Assembly: GCA_035267185.1 (NCBI GenBank)
Contig: DATFLY010000164.1
Span: 1-31,883, forward strand
DNA from: JAUIBE01 sp035267185
GTDB taxonomy: Bacteria; Pseudomonadota; Gammaproteobacteria; Xanthomonadales; SZUA-36
Length of the DNA stretch: 31,883 nucleotides
Reading direction: 5' to 3'
Of this stretch, positions 17,889 to 25,370 are shown piece after piece. A program made the translations under genes and the position numbers. The stretch's first letter is position 1; each line of letters begins with the position of its first letter. Under the pieces are notes generated by a model, which saw only the letters and a list, made by a program, of their open reading frames with translations, was not told the origin of the DNA and did not search any database.

Positions 17889-18356
17889 TCAGCCACTTTC
17901 TTCCAGAGCCTCGTCGACCAGTTTTTTCAAATGGGGATAAAGCTCCCGGTTCTCCGTCCACAATTCCCGGAAGCCCGGATGGTTACAAAACGCCGTGATA
18001 TTCATCTTGATGTTTTCAACGTTCTGATCTTTTGAAATTCCGTATATCTGTTCATTCTGAACAAACCAGCTTTCCATATTGTTCAAGAACACGAAGTGAA
18101 TGGTTTCGAACCGCAACCGATCTTCTTCACTCAGCGCATTAAAAGAGACCCTGCCACGCGTGATCACCGACGCCAGGGACTCTGATTCCGCAACGCGCCC
18201 TGCAAAGGCATTGAGTGAATCGATGACATGATCCAGCGCGGTCGCTTCGTTTTGTTCCCGAACATGCCTGATCTGAACAGCCAGGTAAATCAGCGTGATG
18301 ATGACTGCAGCAGCACCAAGAATTTCAGCAATCGCACCGACGGCGTCCCAGTTCAT
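17889..18356 (-). CDS. membrane-anchored helical protein, function unknown
   Basis: The N-terminus MNWDAVGAIAEILGAAAVIITLIYLAVQIR is a single membrane helix with a conserved-looking preamble. It is followed by a soluble helical domain with LSEEDRLRFETIHFVFLNNMESWFVQ. I have the impression this architecture recurs as an unknown family in marine gammaproteobacteria. Either the ATG at 18356 or the one at 18362 may be used; the second overlaps the reductase gene slightly more. No catalytic motif is seen. Confidence 0.75.
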   Translation of the reverse strand: MNWDAVGAIAEILGAAAVIITLIYLAVQIRHVREQNEATALDHVIDSLNAFAGRVAESESLASVITRGRVSFNALSEEDRLRFETIHFVFLNNMESWFVQNEQIYGISKDQNVENIKMNITAFCNHPGFRELWTENRELYPHLKKLVDEALEESG

Positions 18357-19270
18357 AAGCAATCCGTTTTTCTTTTAATCTCATCAACAATTGTAGCGTG
18401 AGTCGGGGTCGGCACACCGACCTCCCTGCCCAGTTTTACAATGTGTGCTGACAAGGATTCGAACTCGGTCTGTCGGCCTGCCACGACATCACGATGCAGT
18501 GAACTGGTGCCTTCTGCCGGTTGAATACCCACAAAATCCAGTGCCATGGCCACTTCGTTGGCGCCCAGCCTGATCCCGTGCGCGGTGGCCACAGAAGCAA
18601 CCTCATTCATGGCCTCTTCAAGTTGTCTTCGAATTGCTGGATCTGACCTGATGTCACCGATTGGCAGATCGTGCATTGCGCCAATCCCGCTGAGTGGCGC
18701 GAAAAACAGGAATTTTTTCCAAAGCTCAGTACGAATATCGGACACATGGATGACAGTTGCCTTACCTTCAACAGTTAGCAAGTCAGAAAGAGAATCCAGT
18801 TGATTCGGTAACGCCTCACGCCAGCCACCGAAAATAATGGTCGGATCTGCACCAACATGCCTGATCACACCCGGCTTTTCGATCAGGCTGATGATTCGGC
18901 AGGTGGCACCGAGCACTAATGCATGGGGGATGTGTTCGGCAAGAACATCTGCCGACTCAACTCCATTCTGAATACCAAAAACCAGGGTCCCAGGGGAAAT
19001 TACAGGTAGCGTGGCCTCGATTGCTTCGGGTAGTTGCCAGGTTTTGGTTGCGTAGATCACAACATCCAGCCCGGACATGTCTTCGCCCTGGTTCACCACC
19101 TCAGGTCTCACAGTAGCTTCGCCCAACGGGCTGATGATCTGCAGACCGTTTTCGGCAATGGCGTCATAGTGATCGCCACGTGCCATCAATGTCACGTCCA
19201 GACCGGCCTCACTCCAGCGCCCGGCAAAGTAGCCGCCGGCGCCACCGGCACCTACGACTCCAATTCGCAT
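18353..19270 (-). CDS. ketopantoate reductase (ApbA/PanE)-like dehydrogenase
   Basis: The product starts MRIGVVGAGGAGGYFAGRW, a Rossmann NADP-binding loop. VVIYATKTWQ and FGIQNGVES follow, then a C-terminal ELWKKFLFFAPLSGIGAM domain with the catalytic-type lysine pair seen in PanE. Several paralogues with different 2-oxo acid substrates exist, so a pantothenate role is not certain. The ATG at 19270 is preferred; the upstream TTG at 19315 has no family support. The product is 305 residues. Confidence 0.88.
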   Translation of the reverse strand: MRIGVVGAGGAGGYFAGRWSEAGLDVTLMARGDHYDAIAENGLQIISPLGEATVRPEVVNQGEDMSGLDVVIYATKTWQLPEAIEATLPVISPGTLVFGIQNGVESADVLAEHIPHALVLGATCRIISLIEKPGVIRHVGADPTIIFGGWREALPNQLDSLSDLLTVEGKATVIHVSDIRTELWKKFLFFAPLSGIGAMHDLPIGDIRSDPAIRRQLEEAMNEVASVATAHGIRLGANEVAMALDFVGIQPAEGTSSLHRDVVAGRQTEFESLSAHIVKLGREVGVPTPTHATIVDEIKRKTDCL

Positions 19271-19284
19271 TGGTTTTCGAATGT

Positions 19285-19656
19285 CTACTTTTGCCAGTTG
19301 GTCGGATCCACGCAAGAGGGATCCCTGGAGCGCTGATCCTTGTGAACCTGATCATAGGATGCACCAATGCACTGACCAATCACGTTCCCCCAGTGGGTAC
19401 CATCATCGGGCTGCACAAGCATTTCGGGGATCTGATCTTCAAGATTAGCAATGCATACCCTGGCGGATGATGACATCGCCTCTTCGCACTGCTCAATCGT
19501 GACATCGAAGCATTGTCTGAAGTACTGCTCAGAACTACAGAACACAGTTGGAATGATGCTCTTTAAATGTTCGATCCAGTCAGCTTTTGGAACCTCGACG
19601 GCCTTAAGCGGCATGGAAAACAGGATCATGGTTAAACAACAGATTCTCAGTATCAT
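19285..19656 (-). CDS. secreted cysteine-containing protein, function unknown
   Basis: The product (123 residues from this start) has a signal peptide (MILRICCLTMILFSMPLKAVE). The mature part contains about six cysteines (CSSEQYFRQCFDVTIEQCEEAM, CIANLED, GQCIGASYD, CVDP), which suggests disulfide bonds in the periplasm. AAGGA lies nine bases before the ATG at 19656; an earlier start at 19773 lacks this context. No family was recognised. Confidence 0.75.
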   Translation of the reverse strand: MILRICCLTMILFSMPLKAVEVPKADWIEHLKSIIPTVFCSSEQYFRQCFDVTIEQCEEAMSSSARVCIANLEDQIPEMLVQPDDGTHWGNVIGQCIGASYDQVHKDQRSRDPSCVDPTNWQK

Positions 19657-19795
19657 GCTGGCTTCCTTTTTGATCAGGCCTTGTTCGGCATGAACGGCCA
19701 GGACCGCAACACCGAATCCGCAAGAGCGCTTTATTGAAGTGCAGGGTGCATTATATGTATAACCGCACTGCAACTGGCATGCGCGATCAATTTAT

Positions 19796-19860
19796 TTGAC
19801 AGCCGTACAGCCGGCCACTAACGTATGGATGATGATTAGCCGCGCCCGTCGCGGCTTTTC
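19796..19860 (+). promoter_or_regulatory. possible promoter followed at once by a terminator-like hairpin
   Basis: TTGACA (19796-19801) is followed 17 bases later by TAACGT, a weak -10. A GC-rich hairpin AGCCGCG/CGCGGCT (19838-19856) then runs into TTTTC. It lies in the 287-base gap between divergent genes, upstream of the VOC gene. It could be an attenuator in the leader or a chance match. Confidence 0.35.
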
Positions 19861-19943
19861 TGTTTCCGGCAAGCGCAAACCTTCCTGGTTGCTTGCCTCG
19901 TTCCTTTTGTGGGTCTTCCACGAAAAACACATAGGAGCGAAAC

Positions 19944-20375
19944 ATGTTTTCAAATTCCAGACTTCAAACCATCGTACTGACATCCGACATGACTCAGGCC
20001 GTGAGGTTTTACAAAGATGTGCTTGAATTGAAGGTGATCGGAGAATCCGATGGGTCAGTGGTATTCGATGTAGGTGGTTCAGACCTCAGGGTCTCCCCTG
20101 TGCCTTCGACCCGGCCCTCTGAACATACTGTGCTTGGCTTTGCTGTGTCCAATTTAGAAACGGCCATCAAATACCTGGACAAGAAAGGGATTATCACCGA
20201 GCGATTCAAACATCTGGCTCACCAGGCCAACGGCATTGTGGTGACGCCTGAAGGTAGCCGGGTGGTGTTGATACGGGATCCCGATGGCAACCTGCTTTCT
20301 GTCGTTCAATTTCGAACAGATTCAGATGCCCCAGCGAATATGGCTTATGAATCATCCTGGAATCTTCCCCGGTAA
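19944..20375 (+). CDS. VOC (glyoxalase-fold) superfamily protein
   Basis: The 143-residue product has LQTIVLTSDMTQAVRFYKDVLELK as the first module and VVTPEGSRVVLIRDPDGNLLSVVQ as the second, a standard VOC single-domain layout. AGGAG lies about eight bases before the ATG. The gene is monocistronic, with a strong terminator 20 bases downstream. The substrate is unknown. Confidence 0.9.
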   Translation: MFSNSRLQTIVLTSDMTQAVRFYKDVLELKVIGESDGSVVFDVGGSDLRVSPVPSTRPSEHTVLGFAVSNLETAIKYLDKKGIITERFKHLAHQANGIVVTPEGSRVVLIRDPDGNLLSVVQFRTDSDAPANMAYESSWNLPR

Positions 20376-20393
20376 AAGCCAGACCCGGTTAGA

Positions 20394-20422
20394 GGGGCGC
20401 CCTTATTGGGCGCCCCGTTTTT
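20394..20422 (+). terminator. rho-independent terminator of the VOC gene
   Basis: A perfect nine-base-pair stem GGGGCGCCC/GGGCGCCCC (20394-20402 and 20408-20416) with a five-base loop is followed by GTTTTTC. It lies about 20 bases past the stop codon at 20375. Confidence 0.93.
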
Positions 20423-20526
20423 CAGAATTTCAGCCTGTTTGCAGTGAAATGCCTGGAGTTACAGGACCAACCGGAACATATGAATTTTCCAACAGCGTTT
20501 GATTTGTGCAGATCGAAAAATCATGG

Positions 20527-20940
20527 TCAGGAGACAGAGGCTATGTAATCGGATGGAAAACCAAGTCTGCCAAGCACCTCTCGAAGCTGTTGCGCGTATT
20601 CAGCATTGGCTTCATCGCCTTCCGGCGTCAGGCGAAGGTTGTAACACAGGGCGGGCAGGGTTTCCCCGGCAAGCGTGTGCGCGACCACGGGCTCTGGCCG
20701 ATACTCTTGCAGGCCGGGTGCGTTGTAGAGCAAATCCAGTTCATGGTGGGTCAGTGCAATCACCATGCCGTAGGCGCGGGCACCCCGCTTTGGGACAAGG
20801 GTGGCGCGTTTGCCTATCTGCAACTCATAATCATCAACATAGGCATGGCGAAGGAGTTCGGGCTCAATACCCTGCCCACGAAGAACTGCATTGTCCATAA
20901 ACAAGCCGTAGAAAAACCCGTCAATGCGCCGGATGGTCAT
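20527..20940 (-). CDS. gamma-glutamylcyclotransferase (AIG2-like) fold protein
   Basis: The N-terminus IDGFFYGLFMDNAVLRGQG is the YGxxM/L substrate-loop motif of the GGCT/AIG2 fold. YVDDYELQIGKRATLVP and ARAYGMVIALT follow as in that family. The product has 137 residues. The ATG at 20940 overlaps the TGA of the gene upstream as ATGA, so it is preferred over a start at 20982. It may act on gamma-glutamyl amines or peptides, but the specificity is unknown. Confidence 0.8.
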   Translation of the reverse strand: MTIRRIDGFFYGLFMDNAVLRGQGIEPELLRHAYVDDYELQIGKRATLVPKRGARAYGMVIALTHHELDLLYNAPGLQEYRPEPVVAHTLAGETLPALCYNLRLTPEGDEANAEYAQQLREVLGRLGFPSDYIASVS

Positions 20941-21398
20941 TTTTGATCTGCTTCCCCCGATCGCATGCTTGCCGTGAGGCATTGCTCCTCATGCACAACA
21001 GGTTGCCCTCTGCCTTGTTGCTCAAAACCTGACGCCTCAAACGTGATCTCTCCGACCGGCCAGTTGAGTTCAATCTTCCAGATTTTTGCATCATAACGTT
21101 CGCGCCTCTCAATCAGGCGCTCGATACTGTGAATGGAAAATGGCCCCAGGGCCGCTGTCTGTGCTGCGTAATCCAGTGACATCCGAAGATCACAGACATC
21201 AATGAACCTGAGTGTGGACGGGAGGATTCGAAACCGAAATCGTCCATTCGGCTCTTTTAGCCACTCAAGAATGTAATCGATATCGAGCTCCAGGACTCCC
21301 AGGCCCTGCTCGCCTTCCAATACCCTGAAACCATGAATATGGTTGTCGTGCCAGGACATATCGTCAAATTGTGTGTCAGTCCAATAATGGCCGTCCAT
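20937..21398 (-). CDS. unknown protein coupled to the GGCT-like gene
   Basis: The 153-residue soluble product contains MSWHDNHIHGFRVLEGE, LELDIDYILEWLKEPN and ITFEASGFEQQGRGQPV, a mix of beta-strand and Trp/His-rich segments. I recall similar segments from uncharacterised, possibly immunity-type proteins, but I cannot name a family. The stop overlaps the start of the downstream GGCT-like gene. Confidence 0.7.
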   Translation of the reverse strand: MDGHYWTDTQFDDMSWHDNHIHGFRVLEGEQGLGVLELDIDYILEWLKEPNGRFRFRILPSTLRFIDVCDLRMSLDYAAQTAALGPFSIHSIERLIERRERYDAKIWKIELNWPVGEITFEASGFEQQGRGQPVVHEEQCLTASMRSGEADQK

Positions 21399-21506
21399 TT
21401 TTTAACCTGCCTGCTTTCCCTGTTTTAATGACGTCAGTACTCAAAAAAACCAATGCAAAAACCGGTGGCCAACACATACATGGCTTGAATGCGATGTTCC
21501 ATAGCG

Positions 21507-21806
21507 CTACTCACGTTTAACCGGAACAAAATAAACAAGCCTGTTACCCCAAATCAGCAGCCCAACAAACAGGGCGTAAATCACCAGTGCTGGAAACAGC
21601 CATTTTGTGCCCTGGGTTTTTAGCAGAAATGTAAGGACAAGGGCTATCAGGGCAACAACGATAAATGCAGCCTGCCGTTTCTTGGTTTTGGGATCAACAG
21701 TGAAATGACCCTCGCATTCCGGACAAACGCGATGACTCTTGAACATTCCCTGATGCTTCAATCGGCGAACTTCAATCGAGACGTTGCAATGCGGACACTC
21801 AGGCAT
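21507..21806 (-). CDS. zinc-ribbon protein with two membrane helices
   Basis: The 99-residue product has CPHC (residues 4-7) and CPEC about 25 residues later, forming a zinc ribbon. Two hydrophobic helices follow (AAFIVVALIALVLTFLL and LFPALVIYALFVGLLIW). It is probably an inner-membrane protein with a cytoplasmic zinc ribbon. Its function is unknown. Confidence 0.75.
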   Translation of the reverse strand: MPECPHCNVSIEVRRLKHQGMFKSHRVCPECEGHFTVDPKTKKRQAAFIVVALIALVLTFLLKTQGTKWLFPALVIYALFVGLLIWGNRLVYFVPVKRE

Positions 21807-22367
21807 TCGGTAAATTCACGTTTGGCTTATTTGGCATTTCATACACCCATCCCCATCCGATAATGTCACCAGGGTACGACCAACCATGATCGCAAAAACG
21901 AATGAAACGAAGGTATTCAGATATTCAAAGTGGCTCATAGAGACTCACGGTTTACTGGCGGAAATCAACTTCAAGCGACGATCGCATTGGTTTCCTGGAA
22001 TTCCAGCGCCTGAATCAGAATTTGTCTTCCCGCCCGCTCAAAAAGCGCTTCCAGAAAACCGCTTAATCCTGGATTGTACCGGGTGTCCGACCTGGCCGCG
22101 AAAGAAGAGCCACTGGCCACTCTGCCACACTTTGTTCCTTTACATACACGGACTGGCCAGGCCCAGATTCGTCTCTGTATTCCACCTTAACGAGCCTGGC
22201 CACTTGCTCAAATTCAATTTCATGCATCTCCCAGTTTCTTGAGAAAGCAAACCACTCGCTCGGTCTCAATGAAGCCCAAAAACCTGTGCATCGAGAAGCT
22301 GCGAACGTTCTCCACCTCAGTGTCGTTTAGGATTTCTGAAACATGCCGGTTGTCGAGTGATCCACAG
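21807..22367 (-). other. gene-poor stretch with possible small overlapping ORFs
   Basis: No secure gene lies here. On the minus strand an open frame ending at 22220 has protein-like composition at its end (GFIETERVVCFLKKLGDA) but no good start. An ORF of 54 codons (22063-22227) starts inside its last codons, with text such as EIEFEQVARLVKVEYRDE. These may be the decayed remains of one small gene or two tiny coupled genes. I see nothing supportable on the plus strand. Confidence 0.35.
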
Positions 22368-22619
22368 CTAGGCGACCAATCCCGCTGAAGTTAGCTTCTG
22401 AACCACTTCATCCATTGTTTCTTCGTATTCCCAGTACATCTGCCTGCCCGCTATGGAATTTACCAAAACGTATTTTTCACTGACCGATTGCACACGGGAA
22501 ATGGCTATTAACTTTCGGGTGTAGCCGGGTTCGTTGACCGCTTCCTCGACCTCGACATTTTCATCATCGAAACCGTGCGCGATGATTGCTGTTCGGACGT
22601 TTAACTCGATAAACCTCAT
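22368..22619 (-). CDS. small protein, function unknown
   Basis: The 83-residue product begins MRFIELNVRTAIIAHGF and includes RKLIAISRVQSVSEKYVLVNS and EETMDEVVQKLTSAG. The order beta-strand, variable region, beta-strand, helix recalls short FlbD-like proteins, but this is a weak resemblance. AAGGAG lies nine bases upstream of the ATG. It lies just outside the leftmost recognisable cassette, and no attC separates it from the next gene. Confidence 0.65.
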   Translation of the reverse strand: MRFIELNVRTAIIAHGFDDENVEVEEAVNEPGYTRKLIAISRVQSVSEKYVLVNSIAGRQMYWEYEETMDEVVQKLTSAGLVA

Positions 22620-22732
22620 TGCATGTGCTCCTTAAAACCGACAAACGACGCACGCCCTGGTTGTCAACACCTGACGGCCGAACAAAGGGGTTCCAGCCAA
22701 GCCAACATGGCGTTTTACATTCTCATTAGAAG

Positions 22733-23194
22733 TTACGATTCAAATTTGATGCCCACGTTACCATTACCCTGTAGGTGTAATCGGCAGTCATGCCCACTGC
22801 ACTTTCCTCCAGCGTCTCTAAGCACCAGGACGCTATTGTCCCCGGAAGGAAGCACTCGTGACTCAAGTGAATAGACTGACTGACCAAACCGCCGAAGTTC
22901 TATTTGTGAGTTGATCGGCAACTCCGCATTCGGCTCTGAAAATTCGCTTGAGTAATACGGGCCATCGTCAATAAACATCTGGAAATCCTGGTTGAAAATG
23001 AATCGCTCACTTTCCCATGCCCAGCGCATGTGCAGGGCTCTTCTCTCAGCAGCATCGACTGTATCAGTCCCACGAGGCTTTACAGAGTTTATTGAAACCT
23101 CCTGGACTAAAGCGTCATAAAGAGCAGGGTCCAACGTCCCATTGAGATGCAGACGATGGACGTTCGACCATGTGTGAAACAGTGCGCGCCACAT
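22733..23194 (-). CDS. unknown protein, probably missing its N-terminus
   Basis: The frame encodes about 153 residues from an internal ATG (start RALFHTWSNVHRLHLNGTLD). It stays open upstream to a stop inside the degenerate attC at about 23250, with no start codon in good context. The first part resembles the C-terminal half of unknown membrane-anchored helical proteins of the kind seen at 17889-18356. I infer a 5' truncation at an old cassette boundary. No family was assigned. Confidence 0.55.
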   Translation of the reverse strand: MWRALFHTWSNVHRLHLNGTLDPALYDALVQEVSINSVKPRGTDTVDAAERRALHMRWAWESERFIFNQDFQMFIDDGPYYSSEFSEPNAELPINSQIELRRFGQSVYSLESRVLPSGDNSVLVLRDAGGKCSGHDCRLHLQGNGNVGIKFES

Positions 23195-23232
23195 TGCGCA
23201 AGAAGCCTTGCTGGCGTGTTGATCAGCGTTTG

Positions 23233-23268
23233 CCCCAAAGGGCGCTCCTCTTTAATGATTTGTCAGTT
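23233..23268 (-). repeat. degenerate attC site (left half only)
   Basis: On the minus strand, CTGACAAATCATTAAAGAGG followed by GCGCCC matches the R''-L'' arm of the short attC sites in this window (compare 31054-31113). The opposite arm with the GTTRRRY core cannot be found. It directly follows the stop codon of the exported protein gene (23263), where the attC of that cassette should be. Confidence 0.6.
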
Positions 23269-23691
23269 GGGCGGCCGGACAATGGCGAGCTCCATAAGTA
23301 CTGTCTGGTCGCTCAACCTTACCGGCGACGTTAAACTTTTGCAGCGTGAGTCGTATGTGAATACCTGCAACACCCCGTGGTCATCAGTCAGGTGAAGCTC
23401 ACCCTGAATCAGTTCCCAACGGGACCGCCCGAACTGCATTGCCTCTATTTTTCCATCCTCAAGGAACTCTATCGGATATCCGTTCTTCGGCAAAGCCGGA
23501 TAGACGAAGGAGAACAGACCAAACTTGTTGCCTACAAGCATGTCCCTGTTCAAGGCAGTCAACTCGATGTTCTTCTGAGCATCGTACGCCGGCGCCTGAT
23601 TGGCCAGGCAACTTCTATCTAATGACTGGCCATCCCCAAAAACCACAGCCGGCAAAACAAACATCAAAAGGTAAAATTTTAAGCGTTCCAT
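23263..23691 (-). CDS. exported protein of unknown function (cassette gene)
   Basis: The product (142 residues from this start) has a signal peptide (MERLKFYLLMFVLPAVVFGDG). The mature part includes YDAQKNIELTALNRDMLVG and LIQGELHLTDDHGVLQVFTY, suggesting a small beta-rich secreted domain. The ATG at 23691 lies 12 bases after the attC core site (about 23704), the normal position for a cassette gene. An earlier in-frame start at 23727 is inside the attC and is not credible. Confidence 0.75.
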   Translation of the reverse strand: MERLKFYLLMFVLPAVVFGDGQSLDRSCLANQAPAYDAQKNIELTALNRDMLVGNKFGLFSFVYPALPKNGYPIEFLEDGKIEAMQFGRSRWELIQGELHLTDDHGVLQVFTYDSRCKSLTSPVRLSDQTVLMELAIVRPPN

Positions 23692-23703
23692 GGTTTGAGG
23701 CGA

Positions 23704-23824
23704 CCTAACGTCTGAGTTAAGCGGCACATGCGATGAGGTTACGACTTTGGCGGAGCCAAAGCAGTAGCCGAATGAATCCGTTACGCGAGCTCTTTGGGGC
23801 GTCTCTCTTTAATGATTCGTATGG
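23704..23824 (-). repeat. attC site, long class, one end damaged
   Basis: The plus-strand left arm CTAACGTCTGAGTTAAGCGG and the inner hairpin ACTTTGGCGGAGCCAAAG match the attC at 30406-30531. The right arm ends AATGATTCGTATGG instead of AATGATTTGTTAGGC, so the outer core box is lost. The loss coincides with the start of the IS110-type remnant. The cassette gene that should precede this site is missing. Confidence 0.8.
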
Positions 23825-23827
23825 TTC

Positions 23828-24186
23828 CATCAGGCCCCCGGAAGGTAAGGCCCATCACCTGTATGCAGCAGGTGATCGGTGTAGCAGCCCGACTAAATGA
23901 TGGCTCCAGATTGCTCTGAGACCGCTAACATGTGTTTGGCGCTACCCCGACTCGTTTCATTCACGCGAACAGTCGAATGGCCCTTGAGCCCGAATGTAGC
24001 AAGGGTGCGTCATGAACACAATCCAATCTGATCTTCACATCGGCGTCGATGTCGGTAAATCACAGCTCGATTTTCATTGTGTTTAATCCCGGCTGAGCTT
24101 CAGCGTTGACAATTCCCCCACCGGTATTGGAGAAGCCTTTCAACAACTGCCACTCAATCACATCCAATGCCTGGTGGTGGAGGCCG
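23828..24186 (+). mobile_element. IS110/IS1111-family insertion sequence remnant
   Basis: From ATG 24012 the plus strand reads SDLHIGVDVGKSQLDFH, the N-terminal DEDD-domain signature of IS110-family transposases. An in-frame TAA after HCV is followed by homologous text (GIGEAFQQLPL, IQCLVVEAEG) that stops abruptly at about 24186. About 180 bases of non-coding end precede the ORF, including a perfect stem ATCACCTG/CAGGTGAT (23854-23876). The element is dead: truncated and with a stop codon. It is flanked on both sides by broken attC arms. Confidence 0.8.
24012..24186 (+). pseudogene. IS110-type transposase N-terminal fragment
   Basis: About 58 codons of the roughly 340-residue transposase remain, with a premature TAA at codon 25. 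The visible IGVDVGKSQLD contains the first catalytic Asp of the RuvC-like (DEDD) domain; the rest of the catalytic domain and the C-terminal serine region are absent. Confidence 0.78.
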
Positions 24187-24221
24187 AAGGCCGGAACAAA
24201 CTTGAGTGCATTGTTATGTGC
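24187..24221 (-). repeat. half attC site (R''-L'' arm)
   Basis: On the minus strand GCACATAACAATGCACTCAAG is followed by a GTTCCGGCCTTC stretch, a typical attC 5' arm. It lies downstream of the gene at 24257-24529. The matching 3' arm is absent: the sequence passes directly into the transposase remnant. Confidence 0.65.
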
Positions 24222-24256
24222 TATGACTGCACCAAACCACGATTGCTCTCATTGAA

Positions 24257-24529
24257 TTAAAAAACATGAGCAACCCAGTAGAGCAAAACTGCAAGAACAC
24301 CCAAGAACAAGATGAACTGCGGCACTACTGATTTGGTTTTCAACGAGCAGACTGCGCAAATAAGCCCCAGGGTGCTCACTGGAGCGTACATGTTGACAGA
24401 GAATATGGCGCGACTTTCGCAATCGAGCCCCATGAACCTGCCAGAGCAGAATCCGGAAAACGGCCATATGGCAAAAGCAAGAATTGCTATGCATACCGTA
24501 ATCTCCAGCCATGAAATAGCTTTTAGCAT
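24257..24529 (-). CDS. small membrane protein (cassette gene), unknown
   Basis: The 90-residue product has three hydrophobic segments (WLEITVCIAILAFAIWPF, LGLICAVCSL and FILFLGVLAVLLYWVAHVF). It sits between the attC at 24544-24670 and the half attC at 24187-24221, so it is a gene cassette. An overlapping ORF in another frame (24249-24512) is less protein-like. No family was recognised. Confidence 0.7.
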   Translation of the reverse strand: MLKAISWLEITVCIAILAFAIWPFSGFCSGRFMGLDCESRAIFSVNMYAPVSTLGLICAVCSLKTKSVVPQFILFLGVLAVLLYWVAHVF

Positions 24530-24543
24530 TGGTTCATGACCTG

Positions 24544-24670
24544 CACATAATGTAAGAGTTAAGCAGGGCAGGAGGAATCGAGGTTGCAGATTTCGCGAAG
24601 CGAAAAAAGCGACCGAGTGAAGCCGTTGTCCGTGCCGTTTACGGCGGCCGCCTTGAATGATTTGTTAGCT
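24544..24670 (-). repeat. attC recombination site, long class (about 126 bp)
   Basis: The right core box is GTTAGCT (24664-24670) and the left is CATAATG, a one-base departure from TAAC. The inner stems (GCAGGGCAGG region against CCGTGCCG, and TTTCGCGAAGCGAAA) match the sites at 26317, 27504 and 28219. On the minus strand it follows the ParE stop codon, which lies inside the core box. Confidence 0.9.
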
Positions 24671-24982
24671 TTCATCCTCATCGCCTCGACCAAGTTTCTC
24701 CTTCCTGAACAGCCACTCACTTCGCATAACGTGAAGAATGAATACACTTTCACCCTGGGGCCTGTAGAAGATGCGACTCGGTGGCTCAACTAAGTGACGG
24801 TAGCGCGAATCTTCGAGTCCCTCTGGAACCAGGCCGAGCTCAGGATGCTGTTTAAGCTTATCAACGTTGGCGAAAACCCGTTTAACAATATCTCTCGCAG
24901 CTCCTGGATTTTCGACCGCAATATAGTCAGCGATCGCATCCAGATCCGATAATGCGGGATTAGTCCATATTACTTCAGCCAT
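24665..24982 (-). CDS. RelE/ParE-family toxin (cassette gene)
   Basis: The 105-residue product has the ParE pattern: IWTNPALSDLDAIADYIA at the start, LKQHPELGLVPEGLEDSRYRHL in the middle and FYRPQGESVFILHVMRSE at the end. ParE toxins usually poison gyrase, whereas RelE types cut mRNA; the sequence does not settle which. It overlaps the antitoxin gene by 13 bases. Its TAA is supplied by the attC core. Confidence 0.92.
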   Translation of the reverse strand: MAEVIWTNPALSDLDAIADYIAVENPGAARDIVKRVFANVDKLKQHPELGLVPEGLEDSRYRHLVEPPSRIFYRPQGESVFILHVMRSEWLFRKEKLGRGDEDES

Positions 24983-25227
24983 CGCGACATATTGGCCTTC
25001 GCCTCGTCGTGCGTCAGGGTTCTTCCTTCTTCAACTGCACGTTCGCCACGAGCAATTCCTTCCAGGATATTCATTCGGGCCTGAAGCCGATCAAAGCTCT
25101 CAACATCAATCAAGTAAGCGGAAGGAAGTCCATGTTGCGTGATCAGAATGGGTTCTTTATCACGACCCAGATCAGCCAAGAGATCGGTGGCTTTTCGTTT
25201 GAGGGTAGTTACAAGTTCAATTCTCAT
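24970..25227 (-). CDS. Phd/YefM-family antitoxin (cassette gene)
   Basis: The 85-residue product has KRKATDLLADLGRDKEPILITQHGLPSAYLIDVESFDRL, the N-terminal DNA-binding fold of Phd/YefM antitoxins, and a charged C-terminal tail that should bind the toxin. It precedes and overlaps the ParE-like gene. A perfect palindrome just upstream is the likely autoregulatory operator. Confidence 0.92.
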   Translation of the reverse strand: MRIELVTTLKRKATDLLADLGRDKEPILITQHGLPSAYLIDVESFDRLQARMNILEGIARGERAVEEGRTLTHDEAKANMSRWLK

Positions 25228-25230
25228 AAT

Positions 25231-25248
25231 GTGATACTAAAGTATCAC
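25231..25248 (-). promoter_or_regulatory. likely operator of the Phd-ParE cassette
   Basis: The perfect palindrome GTGATACT-AA-AGTATCAC sits three bases before the antitoxin ATG. Phd/YefM proteins repress their own operons through such sites; the binding itself is inferred. Confidence 0.7.
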
Positions 25249-25273
25249 TTCATGGCGCGAAAGTTTTGTAAAG

Positions 25274-25334
25274 CTAACGCCTCGCATCAGCGGCCTGGCC
25301 GAAGGCAAGGTCCGACTACAAGCGCTTGTTATGT
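25274..25334 (-). repeat. attC recombination site, short divergent class (61 bp)
   Basis: CTAACGCC (25274-25281) and GTTATGT (25328-25334) are the two core boxes. Between them GCGGCCTGGCCGAAGGCAAGGTCC gives the folded stem. It lies between the VIT transporter gene and the Phd gene, and its sequence is unlike the other attC sites, suggesting a cassette from a different source. Confidence 0.8.
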
Positions 25335-25370
25335 GCTTTTCGGATGGAGTGGTGATCGATTGCAGTGCCA

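Noticed and set aside
21886..22242. 118-codon ORF on the plus strand
   Set aside because: Low-complexity Pro/Trp-rich translation with no start context; the opposite strand reads more like protein.
22620..22732. Possible attC between the 83-residue gene and the truncated gene
   Set aside because: Only weak complementary blocks are visible and no core box can be found.
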